From Propionicicella superfundia DSM 22317 (GTDB taxonomy: Bacteria; Actinomycetota; Actinomycetes; Propionibacteriales; Propionibacteriaceae), in NCBI RefSeq assembly GCF_000423465.1, contig NZ_KE384020.1, positions 141,409 through 205,408 of the forward strand: a stretch of 64,000 bases of DNA, read 5' to 3'. This document shows positions 47,652 through 56,451 of the stretch, piece by piece. Numbering within the stretch: the first letter of the stretch is position 1; each line of letters begins with the position of its first letter. The notes beneath the pieces were generated by a model. The model was not told the origin of the DNA, did no database searches, and saw only the letters and a program-made list of their open reading frames with translations. The translations under genes and the position numbers were made by a program.

Positions 47652-47705
47652 TTGGGGGGTCACGCCGGGCGACCGACCGCGACCGGTCTGAGAAGGAGAG
47701 TCACC

Positions 47706-49079
47706 GTGGACCAATCGAACCGTTACGCCGATCTGAGCCTCGACGAGGCCGAGCTCATCCGCGGCGGGAACCACATCCTGTGCGCGTACAAGCTGAAGCC
47801 GAAGGCGGGCACCGGGTTCCTCGAGGCCGCCGCCCACTTTGCCGCCGAGTCGTCCACGGGCACCAACGTGGAGGTCTCGACGACCGATGACTTCACCAAG
47901 GGCGTGGACGCGCTCGTCTACCACATCGACGAGGCGACCGAAGAGGTGCGCATCGCGTACCCGCTGGAGCTCTTCGACCGCAACATCATCGACGGCCGCA
48001 TGATGCTGGTCTCGTTCCTGACCCTCACCATCGGGAACAACCAGGGCATGGGCGACATCGACCACGCCAAGATGTACGACTTCTACGTGCCGCGGCGGGC
48101 CATCGAGCTGTTCGACGGCCCGGCGGTCAACATCGGCGAGCTGTGGCGGATCCTGGGCCGACCGGTCGTCGACGGCGGGTACATCGCCGGCACGATCATC
48201 AAGCCCAAGCTGGGTCTGCGTCCGGAGCCGTTCGCGCAGGCCGCGTACGACTTCTGGCTCGGCGGCGACTTCATCAAGAACGACGAGCCGCAGGGCAACC
48301 AGGTGTTCGCGCCGCTGCGGAAGACGATCCCGCTCGTCTACGACGCGATGAAGCGCGCCATGGACGAGACCGGCGAGGCGAAGCTGTTCAGCGCCAACAT
48401 CACCGCCGACGACCACGCCGAGATGATCGCCCGCGGCGAGTTCATCCTGCAGGCGTTCGGGCCGGATGCGGACAAGGTGGCGTTCCTGGTGGACGGCTTC
48501 GTCGGCGGGCCCGGCATGGTGACCACCGTCCGCCGGTACTTCCCGCGGCAGTTCCTGCACTTCCACCGTGCCGGCCATGGCATGGTGACGTCGCCCAGTT
48601 CGAAGCGCGGCTACACGGCCTATGTGCTGGCGAAGATGTCGCGGCTGCAGGGCGCCTCCGGCATCCATGTCGGCACGATGGGCTACGGGAAGATGGAGGG
48701 CGCCAAGGACGACCGCAACATCGCCTACATCATCGAGCGCGAGGAGTACCAGGGGCCGGCCTACTTCCAGAAGTGGTACGGCATGAAGCAGACGACGCCG
48801 ATCGTGTCGGGCGGCATGAACGCGCTGCGGCTGCCGGGCTTCTTCTCGAACCTGGGCCATGCCAACGTCATCAACACCGCCGGCGGCGGCTCGTACGGCC
48901 ACCTCGACGGCCCGGCGGCCGGAGCCCGGTCGCTGCGCCAGGCGCACGACTGCTGGGCGGCCGGCGCCGATCCGATCGAGTGGGCCAAGGATCATCGCGA
49001 GTTCGCCCGCGCGTTCGAGTCGTTCCCGAAGGACGCCGACCAGATCTTCCCGGGCTGGCGCGCGAAGCTCCTGGGCTGA
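47706..49079 (+). CDS. cbbM: Ribulose-1,5-bisphosphate carboxylase/oxygenase, form II
   Basis: A 457-residue large subunit that fixes CO2 onto ribulose 1,5-bisphosphate as an L2-type enzyme without small subunits. It aligns without numbering shifts to the R. rubrum form II protein as I remember it. Present are Glu48 (FAAESSTGT), Asn111, Lys166 (GTIIKPKLG), carbamylated Lys191 with Asp193/Glu194 ([10 protein letters not shown]), His287 and Arg288 (FHRAGH), loop-6 Lys329 (MGYGKMEG) and Ser368 (VSGGMNAL). It is complete. The GTG follows GAAGGAGAG. No phosphoribulokinase, CbbQ/O or CbbR is adjacent. Confidence 0.96.
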   Translation: MDQSNRYADLSLDEAELIRGGNHILCAYKLKPKAGTGFLEAAAHFAAESSTGTNVEVSTTDDFTKGVDALVYHIDEATEEVRIAYPLELFDRNIIDGRMMLVSFLTLTIGNNQGMGDIDHAKMYDFYVPRRAIELFDGPAVNIGELWRILGRPVVDGGYIAGTIIKPKLGLRPEPFAQAAYDFWLGGDFIKNDEPQGNQVFAPLRKTIPLVYDAMKRAMDETGEAKLFSANITADDHAEMIARGEFILQAFGPDADKVAFLVDGFVGGPGMVTTVRRYFPRQFLHFHRAGHGMVTSPSSKRGYTAYVLAKMSRLQGASGIHVGTMGYGKMEGAKDDRNIAYIIEREEYQGPAYFQKWYGMKQTTPIVSGGMNALRLPGFFSNLGHANVINTAGGGSYGHLDGPAAGARSLRQAHDCWAAGADPIEWAKDHREFARAFESFPKDADQIFPGWRAKLLG

Positions 49080-49412
49080 ACCTGGATCCTGGGCGGTGAC
49101 GTCCGTCCCGGCCCGTCCTGGTCGGGGCGGACGTCGTCGTGGTGGGCCACGTGGATCGCCGCCCCGTCGCGTGTGTTCGCGGAGCGATCCGGTTGCCATG
49201 GCGCCGACGCTCGGGCGTCCCGATCTGACCGCGGAGCAGACTGGTCGTTCTGCGCCCCGCAGCGGACGCCATTGCAGCTCTTTCGCTCCGGCCTCCGTCT
49301 GCGCATCGTGACGCGACGCCGACAACGACAACGTCGCTCCGGGCTCGGCATCGCGCGCGGGTTGACATGGACGTTGACGGGGATCCTGGACTCGTTGTGA
49401 GGTGTCGTCGAT
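49080..49412. other. 333-nt gap after RuBisCO with no convincing gene
   Basis: Apart from the hairpin at 49098-49135 I find no supported gene. Short open frames (for example a plus-strand frame at 49173-49400) are Arg/Ser-rich and lack ribosome sites or family likeness. The region marks a change to less GC-biased sequence around the protease island. Confidence 0.5.
49098..49135 (+). terminator. Terminator hairpin of the RuBisCO gene
   Basis: GACGTCCGTCCCG (49098-49110) pairs with CGGGGCGGACGTC (49123-49135) over a 12-nt loop, with one G-U pair. It starts 18 nt after the stop and makes RuBisCO a one-gene transcript. Confidence 0.65.
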
Positions 49413-49867
49413 TCAGGCCTCGGCGATGAGCCAGTAGTCGCCTTCCGCCTCGCACTGGCGGGGGACGTCGGCGTCATGATGCGACCTCGCTTCGACCAGA
49501 GACAATCGGACGCCGGCTGTGCCGATCGTGTTCCCGAGAGTGACCGATGTCCCATCGGGCAGGGTGATCGTGGTCGCGGTGGCGGTGGAGCCGCGCGGGA
49601 ATATCGCGGGCAGCGCCTCTCCCGCCGTGGAGAACTCACCGGAGTCCTGGAAGGTCGCCACCACACACCGGTTGGCGTCCAGCGACAGGACGACGTTGAA
49701 GTTCACCTGAGACCAAGCACCGAGATTGCTGAACGTGCTCAGCGCCACGGCGGGACCGTCCATCGACGGGGGTTCGCGGGCGCCGGGCCGCAGGCGCACA
49801 GCATGCCCACGATTGCAAGAGCCGGCGCGACCCTTGTCCATGGTCTGCTCTGGCGAATCCGCTTCAT
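49413..49867 (-). pseudogene. Small lipoprotein interrupted by a frameshift in a C5 tract
   Basis: The ATG at 49867 is in an ATGA overlap with the protease stop. It encodes a lipoprotein signal (MKRIRQSRPW, hydrophobic core, MLCAC lipobox), but this frame stops at 49739 after 42 residues. The rest of the protein continues in the -1 frame to the stop at 49413 (NLGAWSQVNFNVVLSLDANR, ITLPDGTSVTLGN). Restoring one C in the five-C minus-strand run at 49768-49772 joins them smoothly (NPPSMDGPAV). The cause could be a recent mutation, a sequencing slip or programmed or phase-variable shifting. Function unknown. Confidence 0.62.
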
Positions 49868-51051
49868 CCGGTATAGACCTTTGTGCCGATACCGTCCAGC
49901 GCTCCGATCCGAGTGAAGCACGACACGACGATAGACCACCGGCTGCACGTGCCCATATGGATGCCGTGCGCGCGATCGCTCCAGAACCAGGGGCCTCCCG
50001 AGTCGCCGCTCTTGGAGATGTTCTTGTCGACGGTGACCAACTGCCCGGCCGTCCCCCTGTCGCTGAACCACTGCTTGTAACCCGTGGCCGTTGCCTTGGC
50101 GCACGACTGTCCGCTGGCTATCCCGAAGTGACAGACGACGTTGCCCACCGTGGGATCCCACGAGTGCTTGATCTTGCGGCATTTGCCCCAGTCGTAGCGC
50201 ATCGAGTTGGTGAGCGTCCCCCCTGAGGTGAGAAACGAGGATACGTCCCCTCCGGCCGCGGAGGTCTGCCGACGGCTGGAAAGCCGGGCACCGTCGTAGA
50301 GGCTCGGAAAGCCGTAGTGTGACGTGTTGGTGATCGCGGGGCTGCTTCCTCGCTTCGCGGTGAAACCGGCGGTACATGCGCCGCCGCCCCCGTTGCCACC
50401 AGAGCCATATTCCTGAGTGGCCTGCTCGTCTATGCTGCTCACCGCGATGCCCTTCAGGTTCTCGGCTCCTGTGACGCCGCGCAGCGCCGACGTCACGTCC
50501 GCCGCAGAGACGCTCGTCGCCCTGCTCCGGGCGGCCGTCTCGGACTGGCTGTAGGTGAGCGTCAGCCTCTCGGTCAGCGGGTCGATCTCGGCGCCCGCAG
50601 TGGTCACGCCCGGGATGACGGACACGGCCTTGGCGATGAGCCTGTCGGCCAGCGCATCGCGCTCGGTCTCGCTCATCGCATCCGTCACGACGACTCGGAA
50701 GCGGTGCTTCGCGGCGGCCTTCCTGCTGGCATGGGTCACGTAGATCGCCGTCCGGCCGGAATCGGGGCCGTCCCAGACGGCCGTGACGTAGGCGCGTGGG
50801 TCGGCGCGCCTGACCTCCTCCGCCGCCACGTTGAAGTCCTCCTGGCCGCGCGTGTACTCGGCGACATCCGCCGGTGTCCGTCCGTTGGCTTCGGCATATG
50901 CGGCGATGTCGTCGCCAAGTGCCTGCGCGGTGGTCCTGTTGCCAGATCGCGGACTGCTCGGCGTCGCTCCCGCCGTGGCCGCGGCCGGACCCAGCAGGAG
51001 GACTCCGGACAGGAAGATGCTTGAGACGGTTCGTCGGTGGCGGGCCTTCAT
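49864..51051 (-). CDS. Secreted trypsin-like (S1) serine protease with propeptide
   Basis: A 395-residue exported protein. A signal peptide ends near residue 30 (AAATAGATP), then comes a propeptide-like region of about 190 residues with repeating alpha/beta pattern as in streptogrisin precursors. A Gly-rich linker (GSGGNGGGG) leads to a compact S1 domain. It starts CTAGFTAKRG; the catalytic His is probably in TNTSHYGF, the Ser is in SKSGDSGGPWF, and the Asp is likely in MRYDWGKC. Six cysteines fit disulfides. It is coupled to the downstream lipoprotein frame. Confidence 0.82.
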   Translation of the reverse strand: MKARHRRTVSSIFLSGVLLLGPAAATAGATPSSPRSGNRTTAQALGDDIAAYAEANGRTPADVAEYTRGQEDFNVAAEEVRRADPRAYVTAVWDGPDSGRTAIYVTHASRKAAAKHRFRVVVTDAMSETERDALADRLIAKAVSVIPGVTTAGAEIDPLTERLTLTYSQSETAARSRATSVSAADVTSALRGVTGAENLKGIAVSSIDEQATQEYGSGGNGGGGACTAGFTAKRGSSPAITNTSHYGFPSLYDGARLSSRRQTSAAGGDVSSFLTSGGTLTNSMRYDWGKCRKIKHSWDPTVGNVVCHFGIASGQSCAKATATGYKQWFSDRGTAGQLVTVDKNISKSGDSGGPWFWSDRAHGIHMGTCSRWSIVVSCFTRIGALDGIGTKVYTG

Positions 51052-51335
51052 CGTTGACTCCGCGCTGTCGGGTTCTGGTGCCGGAGGCTACGGACCAGGG
51101 CGCTCGGATGTCAACGAAACAACGGTCTTAGTCCTTCCTGTGGCGTCTCCGGACCAGAGGGCGCCGAGTCCGAGGCCGGCACCGGCGACGCCGGCCGCGA
51201 CCAGTCGCCGCCGGGAGCCGTCATGTCTTCTTCTTCCAGGAGAGCCTCCTGCCCAGCGTAGGTGTCCATCGGCCCCCGCACACGGCAGGCCCGCGCCGGC
51301 CGCTTGACGCCGCGCCCCGCCCGGCGATAATTGAT
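51052..51335. other. Gap between protease and SOS operon; possible Tat-like remnant
   Basis: No supported gene. On the minus strand 51088-51230 reads SRRRLVAAGVAGAGLGLGAL, which looks like a twin-arginine signal, but it has no start codon in frame. A separate minus-strand frame beginning ATG at 51225 overlaps it in another frame. This could be a decayed exported gene. The promoter of the HEPN-dinB operon occupies the right end. Confidence 0.35.
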
Positions 51336-51351
51336 TCGAACACACGTTCGA
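51304..51351 (+). promoter_or_regulatory. LexA (SOS) box and promoter of the HEPN-dinB operon
   Basis: TTGACG (51304-51309), 16 nt, GATAAT (51326-51331) form a strong promoter. TCGAACACACGTTCGA (51336-51351) is a perfect actinobacterial SOS box just after the -10, where bound LexA would block transcription. The first gene starts 15 nt later. Confidence 0.85.
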
Positions 51352-51366
51352 TGAAAAGGGGGCCGC

Positions 51367-51777
51367 ATGGGCAGGCACGACATCGGCGAGCCTGCCCGCG
51401 ATGCGGGTGCGGGGAGTGCCGGGCTGCAGCAGGCTCGCGGCACGCTCGCCCACGCCGAACTCGTCGCTGCCGCGCCGGCCCGGTTCGCGGCGGGGCTCAC
51501 CGCGGCCCGGTTCGTCGCGGCAGCCGTGCTGGCCGTCCGGCCGCCGCGAGGTCGCCCGGCCACGGACCCCTGGCGGGCGCTCGCCGCAGCGGTGCCCGAG
51601 TTCGGCGAGTGGGCCGGCTTCTTCGCGGCCTGTGGGCAACGGTTGCGGCCGGGCGCGGCCGCAACCGTCACGTCCCGCGAGGCCGACGACCTCGTCCGCG
51701 ATGCGAACCGATTCTGCGAAGACGCTGCCCGCTGGATCGCGCGCCACCGGTCCGGGTCGGCACGGGGGACGGCATGA
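51367..51777 (+). CDS. SAV_6107-family HEPN-domain protein
   Basis: A 136-residue helical protein. The sequence LTAARFVAAAVLAVRPPRGRP, the Trp/Phe core PEFGEWAGFFAACGQR, and TSREADDLVRDANRFCEDAARW match the SAV_6107-type HEPN family of actinobacteria. The HEPN RX4-6H RNase motif is not clear, so nuclease activity is not assumed. It is the first gene of a LexA-controlled pair with dinB, linking it to the DNA damage response. ATG after AAAGGGGGCC. Confidence 0.82.
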   Translation: MGRHDIGEPARDAGAGSAGLQQARGTLAHAELVAAAPARFAAGLTAARFVAAAVLAVRPPRGRPATDPWRALAAAVPEFGEWAGFFAACGQRLRPGAAATVTSREADDLVRDANRFCEDAARWIARHRSGSARGTA

Positions 51778-51805
51778 TCCCCGCCGCGGTGCAGGACGCG
51801 GGCCG

Positions 51806-52981
51806 ATGACGACGCGCATCGTGATGCACGTCGACATGGACGCCTTCTACGCGGCGGTCGAGGCGCGGGCCCGCCCCGAACTGCGAGGAAGACCGATGTT
51901 CGTCGGAGGCTCGGGTCGCGGCGTCGTGCTCTCGGCGAACTACGAGGCACGCGCCTTCGGGATCGCCTCGGGCATGCCGAGCGCACACGCCCGGCGGCTG
52001 TGCCCGCACGTCGTGGCCGTCCCTCCCGACGGCGACGCCTACCGGGCCGTCTCGGCCGGGGTGTTCGAGGTGTTCCGCAGCATCAGTCCCGTCGTCGAGG
52101 CCGCGTCCATCGACGAGGCGTACCTCGACATCACCGGTTCGATCCGGATGTTCGGCGGCCCCGTCGAGATCGGGGAGCGGGTCAGGGCCGCCGTCGCCGA
52201 CGAGCAGCAGATCACCTGTTCGGTGGGGATCGGCCCGACGAAGTTCGTGGCGAAGATGGCCTCGAGCCAGGCCAAACCCGACGGGTTGCTGCACGTCCCG
52301 GCGGCCGGCGTCGCCGGATTCCTTCACGGGCTGCCCGTGGAGACCATGTGGGGCGTGGGGGACAGCACCGCCGCACGCCTACACAGGCTGGGCATCGCGA
52401 CCGTCGGCGAACTCGCCCGTGTCCCGATCCCCGTGCTGCAGCGGTCCTTCGGCGCCGCGCAGGGCCGGATGCTCGCCGATCTCGCCTGGGGGCGCGACCG
52501 GCGTCGGGTCATCGGCGCGACGACCGAACGCAGCATCGGGAACCAGGAGACGTTCGCGCGGGACACCGCCGATCCGCGGGTCGTCGAGGCCGAACTGCTG
52601 CGGGTCACCAGCCGGACCGCGCGCCGACTGCGGAAGGCGGGCCTGCTCGCACATACCGTCGTCCTCGGCCTGCGGTTCGCCGACTTCACGACGATCACCC
52701 GGTCGGCCACCCTGTCCGCTCCGACGGACGTGACAGGGGACATCTACCGGTGCGCGCTCGGCCTGTACCAGAGGCTCAGACTTCGGCAGTCCCGCATTCG
52801 TCGCGTCGGGATCCGCGTCGAGGGACTGATGGAACGCCGACACGTCTGTCAGCAGCCGCGGCTCGACGACCCCGACGCGGGCTGGCAGGAGGCCGAACAG
52901 GCGGCGGATGCCGCCGTCGCGAAGTTCGGTCCGCGCGCCGTCGGGCTCGCCCGGCTGGCGCGAACGCCGCACACACGCTGA
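51806..52981 (+). CDS. dinB: DNA polymerase IV (Y family)
   Basis: A 391-residue translesion polymerase. The palm carboxylates are in HVDMDAFYAAVE and SIDEAYLDITG. Further signs are GVVLSANYEARAFGI, the helix-hairpin region GVGDSTAARLHRLGIATVGELA and the little-finger domain to the C-terminus. No obvious C-terminal beta-clamp peptide is visible; the end is GLARLARTPHTR. It lies 28 nt after the HEPN gene and shares its SOS promoter, so it should be damage-inducible. Confidence 0.95.
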   Translation: MTTRIVMHVDMDAFYAAVEARARPELRGRPMFVGGSGRGVVLSANYEARAFGIASGMPSAHARRLCPHVVAVPPDGDAYRAVSAGVFEVFRSISPVVEAASIDEAYLDITGSIRMFGGPVEIGERVRAAVADEQQITCSVGIGPTKFVAKMASSQAKPDGLLHVPAAGVAGFLHGLPVETMWGVGDSTAARLHRLGIATVGELARVPIPVLQRSFGAAQGRMLADLAWGRDRRRVIGATTERSIGNQETFARDTADPRVVEAELLRVTSRTARRLRKAGLLAHTVVLGLRFADFTTITRSATLSAPTDVTGDIYRCALGLYQRLRLRQSRIRRVGIRVEGLMERRHVCQQPRLDDPDAGWQEAEQAADAAVAKFGPRAVGLARLARTPHTR

Positions 52982-53162
52982 CGGGCCGGTCGCAGCCCGC
53001 TTTTCCGCACCCCTTCGCAGGAGGTTGCGGTGTATCGTCCGCCGCCGGCCCGCGCCGACGACGGGCCGCCTCCCGATCGCCGCGCCCCCACGGATCGAGA
53101 CGATGTCGTCCACATCGGCCGAACAGTGGCTTGCGGCTGTTTCCTCGGTCCCGCATGATGCC

Positions 53163-53190
53163 TACACTTGGTCTCACACCACCTGTGGTG
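53163..53190 (+). promoter_or_regulatory. Promoter and palindrome before the DUF3040 gene
   Basis: TACACT at 53163-53168 is a likely -10. The palindrome CACCACCTGTGGTG (53177-53190) follows at the expected start of transcription, 20 nt before the ATG. It could be an operator; the 228-nt gap upstream shows nothing else. Confidence 0.45.
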
Positions 53191-53209
53191 CGTTCAGATG
53201 GAGGCGGAC

Positions 53210-53590
53210 ATGGCCCTCTCGCAGGAAGAGCAAAGGCTGCTCGATCAGATGGAGGCCGCCCTTGCGGCGGAGGATCCGCGACTCGCCAACACCCTTCGCG
53301 GAACGTCGCGGCGGACGTTGCACCGCCGCCAGGCGACCATCGCGGGCGTCGGTTTCGTCGTGGGAATCGCCGCGCTCGTCGTCGGCATGCAGGTCCACCC
53401 GGTGGTCAGCGTCGTCGGCTTCCTCGTGATGCTCGCCGCGACGATTCTCGCCGTGTCCGCGTGGCGCCATGTGAGCGACGAGCCCGCGCAGCCCACCTCC
53501 GCGCGCCCGGACGAGTCCGGCAAACAATTCATGGACAGACTGGAGGAGCGGTGGCGCCGCCGCATGCGCGAGGACGGCACCGACCGCTAG
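53210..53590 (+). CDS. DUF3040 small membrane protein
   Basis: A 126-residue actinobacterial protein. It opens with the family signature MALSQEEQRLLDQMEAALAA, then DPRLANTL, two hydrophobic helices (about 44-62 and 66-84) and a basic tail (RLEERWRRRMRE). ATG after GGAGG. In many actinobacteria this gene precedes mraZ and the dcw division cluster, and dinB precedes it, as here. The dcw genes do not follow in this window. Confidence 0.88.
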   Translation: MALSQEEQRLLDQMEAALAAEDPRLANTLRGTSRRTLHRRQATIAGVGFVVGIAALVVGMQVHPVVSVVGFLVMLAATILAVSAWRHVSDEPAQPTSARPDESGKQFMDRLEERWRRRMREDGTDR

Positions 53591-53763
53591 CCACCTCGTT
53601 GCCCTGGCGTCGTCGACGCCTGACGCCAGGAGCGAACGCCCGATTCCGAACAGGCCTCCACGGCCGGTGACCCCGGCCGTCCCGACCTCGGGCTGCAGGG
53701 GTAGTCGCGCGCCCAGGCGGACGCCGGCGCGGGAGGCTCCTCGGAACGCCCGCAGGCGCGACC

Positions 53764-53789
53764 GGTCGACGATCCCGGTCGACGATCCC
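53764..53789. repeat. Tandem 13-bp direct repeat
   Basis: GGTCGACGATCCC occurs twice without spacing (53764-53776, 53777-53789), and a third partial copy follows. It lies in the 219-nt gap between convergent DUF3040 and IclR genes. Perhaps slippage-generated filler. Confidence 0.6.
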
Positions 53790-53809
53790 GGTCGGCCGGT
53801 CCCCGGGGG

Positions 53810-54601
53810 TCATGTCGACGGGGGGACCGCATCCCCGCGAAGGCGGGCGGTGATCTTGTCCGCGCCTTCGCGCAGGAAGCGCACCACCTCGAGGTGGTCG
53901 CGGGCCATGATCCGCAGTCGCCACGTTGCTGACAGCGCCGCGATCGGCTGGTTGTGAAGATCGAAGATGGCGACTCCCGCCGATCGGAGGCCCTTCTCGA
54001 TGAGTTCGGTCTCCTCGCTGTAGCCCTGGTCCCGTTCGATCTTGAGCTCACGGGCCAGCTCTGCCTGGGAACGCGGCCCGCGGCCGGTCCGCGAGACGAA
54101 GTCGCTGGCGCGCGGGTACAACGCCGCCACCTGGCTGGGAACCATGTGGGACAGGACCGCACGGCCGTTCGCCGTGAGATGCGCGGGCAGCAGGACCCCC
54201 ACGGCTGTGACGAGATTCGGCTCCTCGCCGCCGCGGGCGGGCGACTCTTTCAGCAGGTAGACCGTGTTCGGACCCCGCAGGATCCCGAGATGCACGGTGA
54301 TCGCGTGCTGGTCGGCCAGCTTCCTCAGCACCGGCCTGGCCAGGCGCTCGACGGGTTCGTGAATGGCGTAGGGAGAGGCGAGCCGATAGCCGGCGGGGCC
54401 GAGCGCGTAGCCCCGCGACTCTGCGAGGTACAGCGCGTATCCCTTCTCGACGAGAAGCGTGAGGATGTGGTAGGCGGAGGACCGCGGTAGCCCCAGCTCC
54501 CGGATGATCACGGCGGCGGGGACGCTGCCGACTCGCTTGGACAGGAACGTGAGGATGTCCAGCGCATGTCCGACCGCTGGGGACGTGGAGGAGAGTGTCA
54601 T
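53810..54601 (-). CDS. IclR-family regulator of the urocanate cluster
   Basis: A 263-residue regulator. The N-terminal winged helix is VGHALDILTFLSKRVG, then GLPRSSAYHILTLLVEKGY. The C-terminal effector domain contains GPNTVYLLKESP, GVLLPAHLTANGRAVLSHM and SATWRLRI. The ATG at 54601 has AAGGA 9 nt upstream; an earlier ATG (54631) is possible. It is divergent from hutU and is the obvious candidate for pathway-specific control, with urocanate, imidazolepropionate or a downstream intermediate as ligand (inference). Confidence 0.9.
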   Translation of the reverse strand: MTLSSTSPAVGHALDILTFLSKRVGSVPAAVIIRELGLPRSSAYHILTLLVEKGYALYLAESRGYALGPAGYRLASPYAIHEPVERLARPVLRKLADQHAITVHLGILRGPNTVYLLKESPARGGEEPNLVTAVGVLLPAHLTANGRAVLSHMVPSQVAALYPRASDFVSRTGRGPRSQAELARELKIERDQGYSEETELIEKGLRSAGVAIFDLHNQPIAALSATWRLRIMARDHLEVVRFLREGADKITARLRGDAVPPST

Positions 54602-54720
54602 GTCGTCTGGTCCTTGCTGCAGGCCTGGCACACGCTAACTGGCGGGTTGTCACGGTCACTCCGCTCAACCCAAATGGTCTCGGATCCTAGATGAATAAGG
54701 GACATGGTAGATCTCGGCCG

Positions 54721-54729
54721 GGTCAGACC
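54721..54729. promoter_or_regulatory. Candidate IclR half-site cluster upstream of hutU
   Basis: GGTCAGACC at 54721-54729 is a small palindrome, followed directly by AGACAC. AGAC/GTCT elements also occur upstream of the permease gene (58783-58800). Similarity is short, so this is only a lead for a shared operator. Confidence 0.25.
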
Positions 54730-54768
54730 AGACACTTCAAACACACCGACCAGTGCAAAGGAGCAGAG

Positions 54769-56448
54769 ATGGCCGTCGACTTCACACGCGGAGCGAGACC
54801 TGTCAGGTCGCCGCGCGGCACGGACATGACCGCAAAGGGATGGGCGCAGGAAGGCGCCCTCCGCATGCTGATGAACAACCTCGATCCCGAAGTGGGGGAA
54901 CACCCGGATTCGCTGGTGGTCTACGGAGGCAGTGGACGCGCCGCCCGCAGTTGGGATGCGTTCGATGCCATCGTCCGGACCCTCCGCGGCCTCGAGAACG
55001 ACGAGACCCTGCTGGTGCAGTCCGGCAAGCCGGTGGGCGTGTTCCGCACCCATGAGTGGGCGCCCCGCGTCCTGATCGCGAACTCGAACCTGGTGGGCGA
55101 CTGGGCCACCTGGGACCACTACCGTGAGCTCGAGGACGAGGGCCTCATGATGTACGGCCAGATGACGGCCGGATCGTGGATCTACATCGGCACCCAGGGG
55201 ATCCTGCAGGGAACCTACGAGACCTTCGGCGCGGTGGCCCGGAAGCGCTTCGTCGGCACGCTCGCCGGGACGATCACGCTGACGGCCGGCCTGGGCGGGA
55301 TGGGGGGCGCCCAGCCTCTGGCCGTGACCATGAACGACGGAGTGGCGATCTGTATCGAATGCGACCCCAGCCGTATCGAGCGGCGCATCGAGCATCGGTA
55401 CCTGGACATGCGTGCCGACGATCTCGAACACGCCATCGCGCTGGCGAACGAGGCGAAGGCGGCCCGCCGCCCGCTGTCCATCGGCGTGCTCGGCAACGCG
55501 GCCGAGCTGGTTCCGGCACTGCTCGAACACCACCTCGCCGGCGACATCACCATCGACGTCGTCACGGATCAGACCTCCGCGCACGACCCGCTGAAATACC
55601 TTCCCGCCGGGATGCCCCTCGAAGTCATGGCGGAGCGCGCGGCGGCCGAGCCGGAGATCTTCGTCAATGCCGCGCAGGCCTCCATGGCAGCCCACGTCGC
55701 AGCCATGGTGGGGTTCCAGGACGCCGGAGCCGAGGTCTTCGACTACGGCAACTCCATCCGGGACGAGGCGCGCAAGGGCGGCTTCGAGAACGCGTTCGCC
55801 TTCCCCGGCTTCGTCCCCGCCTACATCCGTCCGCTGTTCGAGGAGGGGCTCGGCCCGTTCCGCTGGGCGGCGCTGTCGGGCGACCCGGAGGACATCCGGA
55901 AGACCGACGCCGCGCTCGTGGAGCTGTTCCCCGAGAATCAGCACCTGCGGCGGTGGATCGAGATGGCGGAGGAGCGGATCGCCTACCAGGGCCTTCCGGC
56001 GCGGATCGCGTGGCTGGGGTACGGGGAACGGCACCGTGCGGCCCTGAAGCTGAACGAGATGGTCGCCGCAGGCGAGATCGGCCCGATCGCGCTGGGCCGG
56101 GACCACCTCGACTCCGGCTCCGTGGCCTCCCCCTATCGCGAGACCGAGGCGATGAAGGACGGCTCGGATGCAGTCGCGGACTGGCCGCTTCTCAACGCCC
56201 TGCTGAACACGGCGTCGGGTGCCTCCTGGGTCTCGATCCATCAAGGTGGCGGCGTCGGGATGGGACGTTCCATCCACGCGGGGCAGGTGTGCATCGCAGA
56301 CGGCACCGAGCTTGCCGCCCAGAAGCTGGAGCGGGTGCTCACGAACGACCCCGGCACGGGGGTCATCCGGCACGTGGACGCCGGGTACGAGCACGCTGCG
56401 GAGGTGGCCCGGGAGCGCGGCGTCCGGATCCCGATGCAGGAGAGCTGA
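54769..56448 (+). CDS. hutU: Urocanate hydratase
   Basis: A 559-residue NAD+-dependent enzyme that converts urocanate to imidazolonepropionate. It has the family start ([25 protein letters not shown]), [26 protein letters not shown], the Tyr/Gly-rich [17 protein letters not shown] segment, NAD loop [11 protein letters not shown], and the active-site stretch DQTSAHDPL. Full length. ATG after AAAGGAG. It is the first gene of the hutU-hutI-hutG run. No histidine ammonia-lyase precedes or follows it in the window. Confidence 0.97.
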   Translation: MAVDFTRGARPVRSPRGTDMTAKGWAQEGALRMLMNNLDPEVGEHPDSLVVYGGSGRAARSWDAFDAIVRTLRGLENDETLLVQSGKPVGVFRTHEWAPRVLIANSNLVGDWATWDHYRELEDEGLMMYGQMTAGSWIYIGTQGILQGTYETFGAVARKRFVGTLAGTITLTAGLGGMGGAQPLAVTMNDGVAICIECDPSRIERRIEHRYLDMRADDLEHAIALANEAKAARRPLSIGVLGNAAELVPALLEHHLAGDITIDVVTDQTSAHDPLKYLPAGMPLEVMAERAAAEPEIFVNAAQASMAAHVAAMVGFQDAGAEVFDYGNSIRDEARKGGFENAFAFPGFVPAYIRPLFEEGLGPFRWAALSGDPEDIRKTDAALVELFPENQHLRRWIEMAEERIAYQGLPARIAWLGYGERHRAALKLNEMVAAGEIGPIALGRDHLDSGSVASPYRETEAMKDGSDAVADWPLLNALLNTASGASWVSIHQGGGVGMGRSIHAGQVCIADGTELAAQKLERVLTNDPGTGVIRHVDAGYEHAAEVARERGVRIPMQES

Positions 56449-56451
56449 CGG

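Noticed and set aside
49173-49400. 75-residue plus-strand frame after RuBisCO
   Set aside because: No ribosome site, no hydrophobic or domain pattern, Arg/Ser-rich; treated as noncoding.
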